NCBI GenBank assembly: GCA_031280615.1
Contig: JAITGO010000002.1
Coordinates: 1 to 64,000 of the forward strand
Source of the DNA: Desulfobulbus sp.
GTDB lineage: Bacteria; Desulfobacterota; Desulfobulbia; Desulfobulbales; Desulfobulbaceae
DNA: 64,000 nucleotides
Direction of reading: 5' to 3'
In this document: one piece after another, positions 1 through 8,746 of the stretch
How positions within the stretch are numbered: position 1 is the stretch's first letter
Layout: each line of letters opens with the position of its first letter
The notes under the pieces: generated by a model
What the model saw: only the letters and a program-made list of their open reading frames with translations
The model's database searches: none
Told to the model about the DNA's origin: nothing
Made by a program: the position numbers and the translations under genes

Positions 1-116
1 TTGGTCGACAATACACGGGTGATCGCCGCTGTCAGTGTTGTTTTGCCATGGTCGATATGACCGATTGTTCCGACATTGACATGCGGCTTCGTCCGCGTAA
101 ATTTTTCCTTCGCCAT
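1..116 (-). CDS. tuf: Elongation factor Tu, N-terminal part (runs off the window)
   Basis: The first 38 codons of EF-Tu, the GTPase that delivers aminoacyl-tRNA to the ribosome. The reverse complement starts [20 protein letters not shown], and the G1/P-loop GHIDHGKTT is visible at residues 19-27. The ATG lies at 116-114. It follows the four-tRNA array Thr-Tyr-Gly-Thr, a common bacterial arrangement, so the tRNAs and tuf are probably co-transcribed. The rest of the gene lies left of position 1. Identity is certain from sequence and context. Confidence 0.97.
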   Translation of the reverse strand, partial: MAKEKFTRTKPHVNVGTIGHIDHGKTTLTAAITRVLST

Positions 117-184
117 CTCATGTCTCCTTGGACAAATGTTCAATCAGAATCAATCGATCCTTTATGCACAATCGATTGTTACTT

Positions 185-259
185 TGGAGCCCACGATCGG
201 ACTTGAACCGATGGCTTCCTCCTTACCAAGGAGGTACTCTACCACTGAGTTACGTGGGC
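185..259 (-). tRNA. tRNA-Thr(GGT)
   Basis: The 7-bp acceptor stem GCCCACG/CGTGGGC closes perfectly. The anticodon loop TTGGTAA carries GGT. The discriminator T is followed by an encoded CCA at 187-185. This is the last tRNA before tuf. Confidence 0.96.
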
Positions 260-311
260 GAAGATCGTCGAACCGGAGGTTGCCTAGCGCTTGGCGTTTA
301 CCAGGAAAAAA

Positions 312-386
312 TGGAGCGGGAAACGAGACTCGAACCCGCAACCCTCAGCTTGGAAGGCTGATGCTCTACCATTGAGCTATTCCCGC
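312..386 (-). tRNA. tRNA-Gly(TCC)
   Basis: Acceptor stem GCGGGAA/TTCCCGC, anticodon loop CTTCCAA (anticodon TCC), T-loop TTCGAGT and an encoded CCA at the 3' end. Third gene of the tRNA-tuf array. Confidence 0.96.
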
Positions 387-434
387 TTTACTCTTCGTAC
401 TGCGTGCCAAGCGCGGCACCATCGAACCAGGATG

Positions 435-519
435 TGGTGGAGGGGGGAGGATTCGAACCTCCGAAGGCTCCGCCGACAGATTTACAGTCTGTTCCCTTTG
501 GCCGCTCGGGAACCCCTCC
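435..519 (-). tRNA. tRNA-Tyr(GTA)
   Basis: An 85-nt class II tRNA with a long variable arm. The anticodon stem ACAGA/TCTGT holds GTA, the acceptor starts GGAGGGG, and the 3' end is A-CCA. Second gene of the array. Confidence 0.96.
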
Positions 520-601
520 ACTGTATCACCAAAAGACAAGAGCAAGAAAGCTGATAACGTATCCCGCCAGCCGCTTTCTGGCTCTTGTCTTCTCTACTTC
601 C

Positions 602-677
602 TGGAGCTGGCGATGGGACTTGAACCCGCAACCCCCTGATTACAAATCAGGTGCTCTGCCAATTGAGCTACGCCAGC
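602..677 (-). tRNA. tRNA-Thr(TGT)
   Basis: Acceptor stem GCTGGCG/CGCCAGC, anticodon loop TTTGTAA with anticodon TGT, and an encoded CCA at 604-602. First gene of the tRNA-tuf transcript, starting about 5 nt after the predicted transcription start. Confidence 0.96.
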
Positions 678-688
678 ATGAGCCGGAA

Positions 689-716
689 ACTATACCCGAC
701 AAATTTTAAAAATCAA
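689..716 (-). promoter_or_regulatory. Sigma70-type promoter of the tRNA-tuf operon
   Basis: On the minus strand TTGATT (716-711), a 16-nt spacer and TATAGT (694-689, 5/6 match to consensus) stand directly upstream of tRNA-Thr(TGT). The predicted start is near 682. Position and match are good; no experiment supports it. Confidence 0.65.
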
Positions 717-741
717 TATGTTTTTACTCAAGCAAAACAAT

Positions 742-770
742 AAAAAAACCGGGAAGCGAACTTCCCGGTT
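742..770 (-). terminator. Rho-independent terminator after qmoC
   Basis: A 10-bp perfect stem (AACCGGGAAG/CTTCCCGGTT) with a TTCG tetraloop, followed on the minus strand by a run of T. It lies 27 nt after the qmoC stop and closes the qmo transcript. Confidence 0.9.
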
Positions 771-796
771 TCACTCGATTCATGCAACTGCAAATC

Positions 797-2005
797 TCAT
801 CCGTTCAACGGATTCTTGACGTACGAGGATTCGCGATAACGCTCAAACGCCATGGCAAAGGTGCGATACACGAGGTGGGCAAATTTGGTGTACGGCATGT
901 ACAGGAAAAGCATCATCACTGAAATGAGATGCAGGTAGTACACGATATAGCCCAGCGACACGATGCCAACCAGACGCAGGATTTCTGCCCCGAGTCCGGT
1001 TACGCCCACACCCATGATGATCCAGATAAGGAACCAGTCATAGAATGTATCGGTAGCCTTGCCGGCTGCTTGCATTTTGCTTCTGTTCATCCAGAGAATG
1101 CCGATACCGACAATCATGGCCACGGCCGAGACGTTAGCCAGCAACTTGACCGGGTTCCACATGGAGATGGGACCGTGCATAGACGGAATCCAGATACCGA
1201 TTACGTCCTGGGTAAAAAGCGAATAGCACGTCACGATGAACAGACCGATAAATGCAAACACCAGCGGCCGATGGCCCTTGACCCGGTCGGCATTGACCGT
1301 ACACTCGCGGAACCGCTTGTGCTCAAGGATTTCGATAATGGCGGGCCACAGGAACAGTTTGATGAACTGGGGCACCGACGGCCGATACAGGACATCGTTC
1401 TGGCCGAGCGAAGCGGTCATGCCCTGCCACAGGGTCGATATCCCCTTATAGAGCGAAGTCAAGGCGATGCCGACTGCGGTAAGCATGATGATATCGATGA
1501 AAAGAACGTTCTTTGCCAGCAGATAAAAATCCCAATGCCCAAAAAACTGGGTGTATCCAACCTTGGCGAACTGCTCGCCGGTCGGAAAATGCATGCCGCC
1601 GGAAATTAGCCACATAATGAAAATGAATACAGCGGGAATACCGATAAGCACCGGGAGATTGTCCTTCGAGCTGCACAGATCGGCCAGCCCTTTCGGCCAG
1701 CCAAGCGCCCGGTAGGCATAGGCTCTGATCGCGCCCAGCACATCGCCCGGACGAGCGCCGCGCGGGCAAAGTTCGGTACAATCGCCGCACTGATGGCACA
1801 AGAACACGTTCGGATCCGTGATCAGCTTATCCTTCAGTCCCCACTGGGCAAGAATCATTTCCTTACGCGGAAACGGCTTGGTGTCAGAGGAAAGCGGACA
1901 TGCGACCGAGCAGGTCGCACATTGATAACACTGTTTCAATGTGTCACCGCCAGCCGCCTTCATGGCTTTGATAAATTCAAGATCGGGTTGCACGTTCATA
2001 GACAT
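797..2005 (-). CDS. qmoC: QmoC, membrane subunit of the quinone-interacting membrane-bound oxidoreductase
   Basis: Membrane anchor of the Qmo complex, which passes electrons from menaquinol towards APS reductase. The N-terminal 100 residues hold two HdrC-type [4Fe-4S] motifs, CYQCATCSVACP and CHQCGDCTELCP. The remaining part has about six hydrophobic segments of the HdrE/NarI cytochrome b type. At 402 aa it has the usual fused HdrC-HdrE length. The ATG at 2005 is chosen because GGAGG stands 7 nt upstream on the minus strand; a longer frame reaches 2089 without a ribosome site. It is the last gene of qmoABC and is followed by a strong terminator. Confidence 0.95.
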   Translation of the reverse strand: MSMNVQPDLEFIKAMKAAGGDTLKQCYQCATCSVACPLSSDTKPFPRKEMILAQWGLKDKLITDPNVFLCHQCGDCTELCPRGARPGDVLGAIRAYAYRALGWPKGLADLCSSKDNLPVLIGIPAVFIFIMWLISGGMHFPTGEQFAKVGYTQFFGHWDFYLLAKNVLFIDIIMLTAVGIALTSLYKGISTLWQGMTASLGQNDVLYRPSVPQFIKLFLWPAIIEILEHKRFRECTVNADRVKGHRPLVFAFIGLFIVTCYSLFTQDVIGIWIPSMHGPISMWNPVKLLANVSAVAMIVGIGILWMNRSKMQAAGKATDTFYDWFLIWIIMGVGVTGLGAEILRLVGIVSLGYIVYYLHLISVMMLFLYMPYTKFAHLVYRTFAMAFERYRESSYVKNPLNG

Positions 2006-2130
2006 TAATTTCCTCCAGTCATGAAAGGTGAGGGTCAACACATCGATTCCTCTTTTGTCCGAAATCGGTAAAAAAGAGGCTGCCGCCATCCCATGATGGA
2101 CGGGATGGCGGCGTATTCAGTCCTATACGA

Positions 2131-4380
2131 TCAGAAACCCTTGAACGGGTTCGGTCCCATGCCGACGATTTCTTCAACGAATTCGTCGATGATCGCCGGG
2201 ATCTTGTCGTAATCGGAAATCGCGATTTCACGGACACCGCACCGTTCCGGCTCAAGACCAAGCGAACCGAGGGTCTCGCCGATGTTTTCCATGCGCCGCG
2301 AGGCAATCTCGGATCCCTTGACAAAATGGCACTGGTAATCGTCGCCATACTTACAGCCGAGCAGCAATGCGCCGTCCATACCGGAGGACATGGCGTCCTT
2401 GATCCACACCATGTTGACCGAACCCAAGCAGCGGACAGGAATGAAACGGACCAGCCGGTTCATCTTGTTCCGGTGCATACCCGACATATCGAGAGCCGGA
2501 TAGGCGTCGTTCTCGCAAACAAAAACGGCTATCCGCAGTTTTTCCTCGTCGTCATCGGGCACTTCGATGGATTTGACCATCGACCCGATCATGTCGATGC
2601 TGTAGTCGGCAAAGTTGATGATCCGCTCGGGGCAGGCCCCCATGCAGGTACCGCAACGACGACAACGGGTCGGATTGGGCAACGGCGTGCCCTTCTCATC
2701 GTCATCCAACGCGCCGAAAGGACATTCTTCCGTACAGCGCTTGCACTGGGTACAACGCGAAAAGAAGAAATCCGGATAGGTCTGGTCGCCGGAGCGCGGA
2801 TGCACGGCAACACCGCGATTGGCCGACTCGATGCACTGAATGGCCTTCAGGGCTGCGCCGGTTGCGTCGTCGATGGTCTCTTCCATGGTTTCGGCCTTGC
2901 GAACGCCACCACAGTTGTAGACACCGGTCCTTCTGGTCTCATACGGGAAGCAGATGAAGTGCGAGTCGGCATAGCCGTCGAACAGATCGAGGTCGAGGAA
3001 TGCCGGACCTTGGCGGTAGGCAAGATTGATCGTATTGGCATCGGCAGTGGTCGGGACCATGCCGGCGGCCAAAACGACCATGTCGACTTCCAGCTGGAGA
3101 TTCTCGCCCAACAGATTGTCTTCGACATCCACAAGCAGAGCGCTGCCGACAGCCGCCACTTTGGTAACCGCCGCCTTGGTCATGAACACGCCGTCCTTGG
3201 CCTGCATGCTCTTGTAGAAGAACTCGGCATTGCCCGGAGTGCGCATGTGCTGGTACAGAATGTAGGCCTTGCCATCGACAGGATTGTCCTCGACCACGTA
3301 ATTGGCCTGCTTCAGGGCCACCATGGAGGTGACGGAGTTGCAGTACGGAAAATCCTTATCGTTCTCCTTGCCGCCAGGACTCTGCACGAAAGCCACGCGG
3401 GCGGGAACATTGCCGTTCTTGGCCAATTTCTCGAATTCGGCGTTGGTCACCACGTTGGTTAGCTTGCCGTAACCGAGGTGTTCGTACTGGGAAACATCGG
3501 CAGGCTTCCAGCCTGTAGCCAGCACGACCGCACCGAATATCTCGCCCTCGGGATTCAAAGTGGTGTACTTCTGCATGCCTTTGTTCGGATCTTCGAGTTC
3601 GCCCTTGTTGATCAGATCCTGTTGGTCAGCAGTCACCTTGGCGGGAGCGTCCCATTCCGAGGTGGAACCGGCCACCTTGAAGGTCACGTTGAACTGGCCG
3701 GGAGCGCCGCCGATACGAGCCACCTCGATGCCGGTCTTGACCGTTATCTTGGCATTGCCCTGCACCTCGGCAATCATGTCCTGAATGGTCGGATTCTCGA
3801 GATCGGTATAAGGATAGGCGGTGGGAAACATCTTCCGCCAGCCAAGGGCCTTGCCGCCAAGCTGGGCTTCTTTCTCGACCAGGGTGACTTCATACCCGGC
3901 CTTGCCCGCTTCCTTGGCTGCGGTCAAACCGGCGATACCGCCGCCCATCACCAGGATTTTCTTGCTGATGGTCTCCAGTTTGTACGGCTCGGGCAGCTCG
4001 GTCTTCTGGGCTCTGGTCACGGCCATCCGCACATAGTCCGTGCCCATTTCCTGAAGGAAATCGTCGACGCTGCCGTCTTCTTTCAAGGAACCGGTCCAAG
4101 CCACTTGCTCACGCAGGTTGCCGCGAACGGTGATGGTCTGCTCGCCGAAATTGAACTCCTGCTGCATGACGCGCGGTGAACAGGCGCAGACCACGATCGT
4201 GTTCACGCCCTGTTCCGCGATGTCTTTTTCGATGAACGCCCGGCCTTCCGCGCCGCACAGGCAGGCATGATCCTTCATTTCAATGCCGGAATCGGAAGCT
4301 GCATCCTTCAGACCATCAACATCGAGGACATCGCCAATGCCACAACCAGTACAAAGATATGCACCATAAACTTTCTTCAT
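2131..4380 (-). CDS. qmoB: QmoB, FAD/iron-sulfur and MvhD-like subunit of the Qmo complex
   Basis: HdrA-like flavoprotein subunit of QmoABC, 749 aa. It opens with CTGCGIGD, a Cys motif typical of Qmo/HdrA N-termini. A dinucleotide fold (GGGIAGLTAAKEAG) follows near residue 150. Two ferredoxin motifs, CTQCKRCTEECP and CRRCGTCMGACP, lie near residues 560-610. The C-terminal ~140 residues form an MvhD/HdrD-like module with spaced Cys (VRCLGSVN, LLGCKYGDDYQCHF). The protein is cytoplasmic and pairs with QmoA on the membrane subunit QmoC. Its ribosome site TCCTCC (plus strand 4388-4393) overlaps the qmoA stop, so the two are translationally coupled. Confidence 0.95.
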   Translation of the reverse strand: MKKVYGAYLCTGCGIGDVLDVDGLKDAASDSGIEMKDHACLCGAEGRAFIEKDIAEQGVNTIVVCACSPRVMQQEFNFGEQTITVRGNLREQVAWTGSLKEDGSVDDFLQEMGTDYVRMAVTRAQKTELPEPYKLETISKKILVMGGGIAGLTAAKEAGKAGYEVTLVEKEAQLGGKALGWRKMFPTAYPYTDLENPTIQDMIAEVQGNAKITVKTGIEVARIGGAPGQFNVTFKVAGSTSEWDAPAKVTADQQDLINKGELEDPNKGMQKYTTLNPEGEIFGAVVLATGWKPADVSQYEHLGYGKLTNVVTNAEFEKLAKNGNVPARVAFVQSPGGKENDKDFPYCNSVTSMVALKQANYVVEDNPVDGKAYILYQHMRTPGNAEFFYKSMQAKDGVFMTKAAVTKVAAVGSALLVDVEDNLLGENLQLEVDMVVLAAGMVPTTADANTINLAYRQGPAFLDLDLFDGYADSHFICFPYETRRTGVYNCGGVRKAETMEETIDDATGAALKAIQCIESANRGVAVHPRSGDQTYPDFFFSRCTQCKRCTEECPFGALDDDEKGTPLPNPTRCRRCGTCMGACPERIINFADYSIDMIGSMVKSIEVPDDDEEKLRIAVFVCENDAYPALDMSGMHRNKMNRLVRFIPVRCLGSVNMVWIKDAMSSGMDGALLLGCKYGDDYQCHFVKGSEIASRRMENIGETLGSLGLEPERCGVREIAISDYDKIPAIIDEFVEEIVGMGPNPFKGF

Positions 4381-4392
4381 TGACTCGTCCTC

Positions 4393-5646
4393 CTAGCGTC
4401 CGATCTGAATAGCTTTAAGGGCAGCAGCCGTGGAGGATTGTCCACTGGTGTACACATCAACGGCAGCTTTGGCGCAACCGGCTGACAACATCCCCTTAGC
4501 CGCATCAGAAACCACAAATCCATTGCCATCCATGACCACGTTCAATGCCTTGCCTTGCTCGCCCAGAGCGGGTTCCATGCCGGTGGCCAAAACGCACATG
4601 TCGACCTTCTGGTGCACTTTCGCGCCGGTAACGGCATTTTCAGCGGTGACGGTCACTCCGCCATCCCGTTCGGCGGCGATGTCGGCGACCTTACCCTTGA
4701 TAAAGATCGTGTTCGGATCGGCCATGAACTTCTCGCGGAAGCTCTCGTACTTGCCTGGGGTGCGCAGATCGATGTAGAAAACATAGATCTTGGCTTCCGG
4801 ATACTGGGCGCGGATATAGGAGATTTGCTTGAAGGTGGCCATGCAGCAAATGTAGGAGCAATGCTGTAGGTGGTTCTCGTCACGTGAACCGGCGCATTGG
4901 ACGAAGGCAAAGGAAGCCGGTTCCTTGTTGTCGCCGGGACGCAGGATCTTGCCCTTGGTCGGGCCGTTGGCCGCAGCCAGCCGCTCCATCATCATGTTGG
5001 TGACAATGGCATTCGAGGAGCTGTATTGCAGGTTGGTGATCTTGGTGGGATCGTAAGGATTCCAGCCGGTCGACCAGATAATGGAACTGACTTTCAGAGT
5101 AAAGGTCTGCGGTTGCATGTCCAGATCGACCGCATTGTATTTGCAAGCGGCCTTGATCGCACCGAGCGACGCGGCCGAGCACGCCTCTTTGGCCAAGACG
5201 TACTTGCGCGGAAACGCCATTTCATGGGGCAGATAAACCGCTTTGGTCTTGCTCATGCCAAAATTGAAGGCATCGTCGATTTCCTCGGCACACGCCTGGG
5301 TGCAGTCGCCACAGGCCGTGCAGTTGGAATTGATATAGCGCGGCGTGGTTTCCAGCTGGACTTCGAAATTACCGGGAACGCCGCTCACCGATTTGACGGT
5401 CGTCAGCGTGTAGGTCCTGATTCGGCGATTATCTTTGATGCGCTTAAAATTGATTTCAAGCCCACAGGTGGGGGGACAAAGTTTGGGGAAATACTGATTG
5501 AGTTGGGCAACCCGACCACCAAAGTATGCGTTCTTCTCGATAAGAAAAACATCCTTGCCGACTTCAGCAGCTTCGAGCGCGGCGGTCAAACCACTTATAC
5601 CGCCACCCACAACCAGTACCGCACCATTGCCTGCAGTGTCACTCAT
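4393..5646 (-). CDS. qmoA: QmoA, FAD-containing subunit of the Qmo complex
   Basis: HdrA-related flavoprotein, 417 aa. The FAD-binding motif VVGGGISGLTAALEA is at residues 12-26. A Cys cluster CTACGDCTQAC lies near residue 115, and an HdrA-like CAGSRDENHLQHCSYIC lies near residue 255. It is the first gene of qmoABC. An aprA terminator separates it from aprA, so it probably has its own promoter in 5650-5765, although I see no clear hexamers there. GGAGG lies 7 nt before the ATG. It acts with QmoB and QmoC to feed electrons to AprBA. Confidence 0.95.
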   Translation of the reverse strand: MSDTAGNGAVLVVGGGISGLTAALEAAEVGKDVFLIEKNAYFGGRVAQLNQYFPKLCPPTCGLEINFKRIKDNRRIRTYTLTTVKSVSGVPGNFEVQLETTPRYINSNCTACGDCTQACAEEIDDAFNFGMSKTKAVYLPHEMAFPRKYVLAKEACSAASLGAIKAACKYNAVDLDMQPQTFTLKVSSIIWSTGWNPYDPTKITNLQYSSSNAIVTNMMMERLAAANGPTKGKILRPGDNKEPASFAFVQCAGSRDENHLQHCSYICCMATFKQISYIRAQYPEAKIYVFYIDLRTPGKYESFREKFMADPNTIFIKGKVADIAAERDGGVTVTAENAVTGAKVHQKVDMCVLATGMEPALGEQGKALNVVMDGNGFVVSDAAKGMLSAGCAKAAVDVYTSGQSSTAAALKAIQIGR

Positions 5647-5765
5647 GCCAATCCTCCATAACTGCTGGTATTGATGAAAGGTGATTTCTGGTTCAATTGA
5701 TACGAAATGAGAAAAGCTACTTCATCTTTCGTCTCAACTCAAACAAAAACAACCCGGTTGCATAC

Positions 5766-5803
5766 AAAAAATCTCCAGACTCCGCAAAGGGAGCCTGGAG
5801 ATT
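5766..5803 (-). terminator. Rho-independent terminator after aprA
   Basis: Stem AATCTCCAG/CTGGAGATT with an inner imperfect extension, followed on the minus strand by TTTTT. It lies about 30 nt past the aprA stop and 120 nt before qmoA. It should limit aprBA read-through into qmoABC and may set their expression ratio. Confidence 0.85.
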
Positions 5804-5834
5804 TTTTATTCAGACAATCAATGTCTTATCGAGA

Positions 5835-7850
5835 TCAGATCCAAGGAGTGGTCTCGATGATGTTGATGCACGGAACCTTCTCGCACTTCCATTCTTTGGT
5901 CTTCGGATCAAAGGTGGAGTTGACGAATACTTTCCAGTTCTCGTCGTCACAGGTCGGGTAGTCGGAACGATAGTAGAATCCGGGGTAACGGGACTCTTTC
6001 CGGAACTCGATGTGACGGATGTGGGTCTCTACACACCAGATGCGATGATAGTTCTCCCAGGCGCGCATCAACTCATGCAGGTCGCCGGCAGCCATCTTCT
6101 CGGCATCTTCACGCATCAACCGCAGCAGGTCGAGGCAGATGTTGAGCAGTTTACCGGAGGTCATGTAGTAGGTGGCAACGCCGCCACCGTACTCGTCGGT
6201 GGCTTTCATCAGACGCATCATCATACCAGCCGGCTTGACGTAGTTCGGGTTCACGTCGGTGGCGGTGGTTGCGTCCTTGAACTGGTTGTACAACTTAACC
6301 GGTGCGTACACCTCGTCGGCCAGTTCTTTCGCGGTCTGGGCCAACTCGGGGTTGAAGCCGGCGTTGTCGCGGCAGTACTTAACCATCTGCTTGGCAACGA
6401 TACGGCCTTCGGCGTGGGAACCGGAGGAGAACTTATGGCCGGAAGCGCCGACGCCGTCACCGGCGGTGAACAGACCGTTGACGGTGGTCATACGGTTGTA
6501 GCCCCACTTGTACTGATGCGAACGGGGACCATCGATTGCAGGTACCCAGTCCTCGTTCGGGCCGGAGGTCCAGATACCGCAACAACCGGAGTGCGAACCC
6601 AGCATGTAGGGTTCGGTCGGCATGATCTCGGAACCAATCTTCTCGGGCTCGATGTCCATACCTGCCCACAGACCGGCCTGACCGACGGACATATCCAAGA
6701 AGTCTTCCCAAGCCTCGGACTCGAGATGTTTCCAGAACTTCTTCACTTCTTTCTCATCCTTGCCGGAAGCACGCTGTGCATCCAGGAAGGCGTTCAGAGC
6801 GACATCGGTTGCCATGTAGATCGGGCCGCGGCCAGCCTTCAACTCGTTGAGCATCAGGTGGTTACGCAGACAGGTCGGGGTAACCGCAGACTGTCCGTAC
6901 GGCATGAACTGGGCCAATTCTTCCTTGACTGCCGGGCTGTTGGCATAGAACTCACCAAGACCGTTCTGTACTTTGGCCTTGAACAGGAGGAACCAGGCGC
7001 CAACCGGGCCGTAGCCATCTTTGAAACGTGCCGGTGTGAAGCGGTTTTCCATCATGGTCAGGGTTGCGCCGACCTGGGCACACATGGTGTAGGTGGAACC
7101 AGCGTTCCATACCGGATACCATGCACGACCCTTACCTTCACCGGTGGACCGCGGACGGAAGATGTTAACCGCGCCGCCGCAGGCTACGAGGGCAGCCTTG
7201 CATTTGAAGACGTGAACTTTATTCTCGCGGGTGGAGAAACCGACAGCACCGGCGATGGTGTTCTCTTTGTTCTTGTCGAGCAGCATCTTGACGATGAAGA
7301 TACGCTCCAGGATGTTCTCTTCGCCCAGAGCCTTCTTGGCCGGCTCGGCAACGACGCACTTGTAGGACTCGCCGTTGATCATGATCTGCCACTTACCGGT
7401 ACGAACCGGAGCGCCACCCTCACGGAGGGTCTTGGCAGGCTTGGCACCGTCGAGGTTGGAACCGTCTTCCGCTTTCTTCCAAACCGGCAGTCCCCACTCT
7501 TCAAAGAGCTTGACGGACTCGTCAACGTGACGACCAAGGTCATAGATCAGGTCTTCGCGGACAACGCCCATCAGGTCGTTACGAACCATCTTGACATAGT
7601 CTTCGATGGCGTTCTCGCCGATGTAGGTGTTGATGGCGGACAGACCCTGAGCAACAGCGCCGGAACGCTCCATGGCGGCCTTGTCGCACAGGATGATCTT
7701 CATGCCTTCGGGTGCCCACTTCTTGATCTCGAAAGCGGTGCCACAGGCAGCCATACCACCACCAACGATCAGTACGTCACAGCTATGCTCAACAATTTCC
7801 GGATCGACAACGGCAGCAAGCTCGCCTTTAGGCTTATTCGGTAATGCCAT
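5835..7850 (-). CDS. aprA: Adenylylsulfate (APS) reductase, alpha subunit
   Basis: Catalytic FAD subunit of dissimilatory APS reductase. It reduces adenosine 5'-phosphosulfate to sulfite and AMP in the cytoplasm. The 671-aa length is typical of sulfate reducers. The FAD fold GGGMAACG is at residues 30-37, and the flavoprotein signature RSGAVAQGLSAIN follows near residue 62. Highly conserved segments such as NGESYKCVVAEPAKKALG and the C-terminal cysteine-containing CDDENWKVF are present. It lies 68 nt downstream of aprB on the same transcript and ends at a terminator. Qmo genes follow, consistent with Qmo as the electron donor. Confidence 0.98.
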   Translation of the reverse strand: MALPNKPKGELAAVVDPEIVEHSCDVLIVGGGMAACGTAFEIKKWAPEGMKIILCDKAAMERSGAVAQGLSAINTYIGENAIEDYVKMVRNDLMGVVREDLIYDLGRHVDESVKLFEEWGLPVWKKAEDGSNLDGAKPAKTLREGGAPVRTGKWQIMINGESYKCVVAEPAKKALGEENILERIFIVKMLLDKNKENTIAGAVGFSTRENKVHVFKCKAALVACGGAVNIFRPRSTGEGKGRAWYPVWNAGSTYTMCAQVGATLTMMENRFTPARFKDGYGPVGAWFLLFKAKVQNGLGEFYANSPAVKEELAQFMPYGQSAVTPTCLRNHLMLNELKAGRGPIYMATDVALNAFLDAQRASGKDEKEVKKFWKHLESEAWEDFLDMSVGQAGLWAGMDIEPEKIGSEIMPTEPYMLGSHSGCCGIWTSGPNEDWVPAIDGPRSHQYKWGYNRMTTVNGLFTAGDGVGASGHKFSSGSHAEGRIVAKQMVKYCRDNAGFNPELAQTAKELADEVYAPVKLYNQFKDATTATDVNPNYVKPAGMMMRLMKATDEYGGGVATYYMTSGKLLNICLDLLRLMREDAEKMAAGDLHELMRAWENYHRIWCVETHIRHIEFRKESRYPGFYYRSDYPTCDDENWKVFVNSTFDPKTKEWKCEKVPCINIIETTPWI

Positions 7851-7918
7851 ATTCCTATCTCCTCAGTAATAGTATCAAAAAGAACTAGAACGTTAATTAA
7901 TCCTCAATCCGCCTTGGC

Positions 7919-8344
7919 TCAGGCCAATTTGGTCGGGGTCGGCAGGTTGCTTTCGAGCAGCAAGCATTCGTCATCCAGATTCGCGCCCTTCTGGCCGGCG
8001 TAATCGTTGGAAGCACCTTCGGCGGTGGTCCGGATGGGGAATTTGAAGCGTTTTACGTTGCCGTTGCGGAATTTGACGGTCCACATGATGGAGTCAGAAG
8101 AACGCATCGGATGTACCTGGCCGCCCAACGGCACGAAGTCGTCATAACCGCGAACAAAGATTGCGCCCTGCGGACAAATTTTAACACAGGAATAGCACTC
8201 CCAGCATGCATCCGGCTCCTGATTGTATGCCCTCATAGCCTCAACATTGAGCACCATCAGGTCGTTGGGGCAGATGTACATGCAGGCGGTCTTATCTCCA
8301 CCCTTGCAACCATCACACTTTGAAGGATCTACGTAACTTGGCAT
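7919..8344 (-). CDS. aprB: Adenylylsulfate (APS) reductase, beta subunit
   Basis: Ferredoxin-like electron-transfer subunit of APS reductase, 141 aa. Cysteines 10, 13, 21 and 25 and cysteines 47, 50, 53 and 57 supply ligands for two [4Fe-4S] clusters that wire Qmo to the FAD of AprA. The C-terminal tail that wraps around AprA in known structures is present (residues ~80-141). It is the first gene of the apr operon. The untranslated leader is about 200 nt if the predicted promoter at 8558-8586 is used. Confidence 0.97.
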   Translation of the reverse strand: MPSYVDPSKCDGCKGGDKTACMYICPNDLMVLNVEAMRAYNQEPDACWECYSCVKICPQGAIFVRGYDDFVPLGGQVHPMRSSDSIMWTVKFRNGNVKRFKFPIRTTAEGASNDYAGQKGANLDDECLLLESNLPTPTKLA

Positions 8345-8746
8345 TAAACTACCTCCTCACTTGGATTTTCCATTATGGCACCCGATCTGGGAAGCCATCA
8401 ACCTCTGACTTCTTTGTTCAAGAAACACAAATACGCATGGTTCAAGGCCATCCGTTTCCAACCTCGGCCAGGCGTGCAGCCCGTTCATTTTACACGCATT
8501 TTCAAACAATTTCCCTTGGTTGAAAAATGAACAGCCACTCATTTCCAGGCCCTGACACTATTAATTTGTTGCCATCTTGATGTCAAGAAAAATCGTCAAA
8601 ACAGCACTGAACAGCAAAACTTAACGAAAGTATCAGAAATATGGATATATGCCGCGAGTCGCCCCGCCATGGCCCATCTTTATCCGCTTCGTTCAAGTCT
8701 TCTTCAGGCCGCAGGTTCGTCCCGCGCCACTGTGGCCAAACCGCCT
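8345..8746. other. Intergenic region between ftsK and aprB
   Basis: About 400 bp without a credible gene. It contains the candidate apr promoter (8558-8586) and the long aprB leader. No terminator with a U tract is visible after the ftsK stop (8747). The part 8520-8650 is more AT-rich than its surroundings. Confidence 0.6.
8558..8586 (-). promoter_or_regulatory. Candidate sigma70 promoter of aprBA
   Basis: On the minus strand a perfect TTGACA (8586-8581), a 17-nt spacer and TAATAG (8563-8558). The predicted start near 8551 gives a leader of about 207 nt before aprB. The -10 box is weak (3/6). Confidence 0.5.

Noticed and set aside
5697..7844. 715-codon open frame antisense to aprA
   Set aside because: Shadow of the highly conserved aprA; it also runs through the apr terminator.
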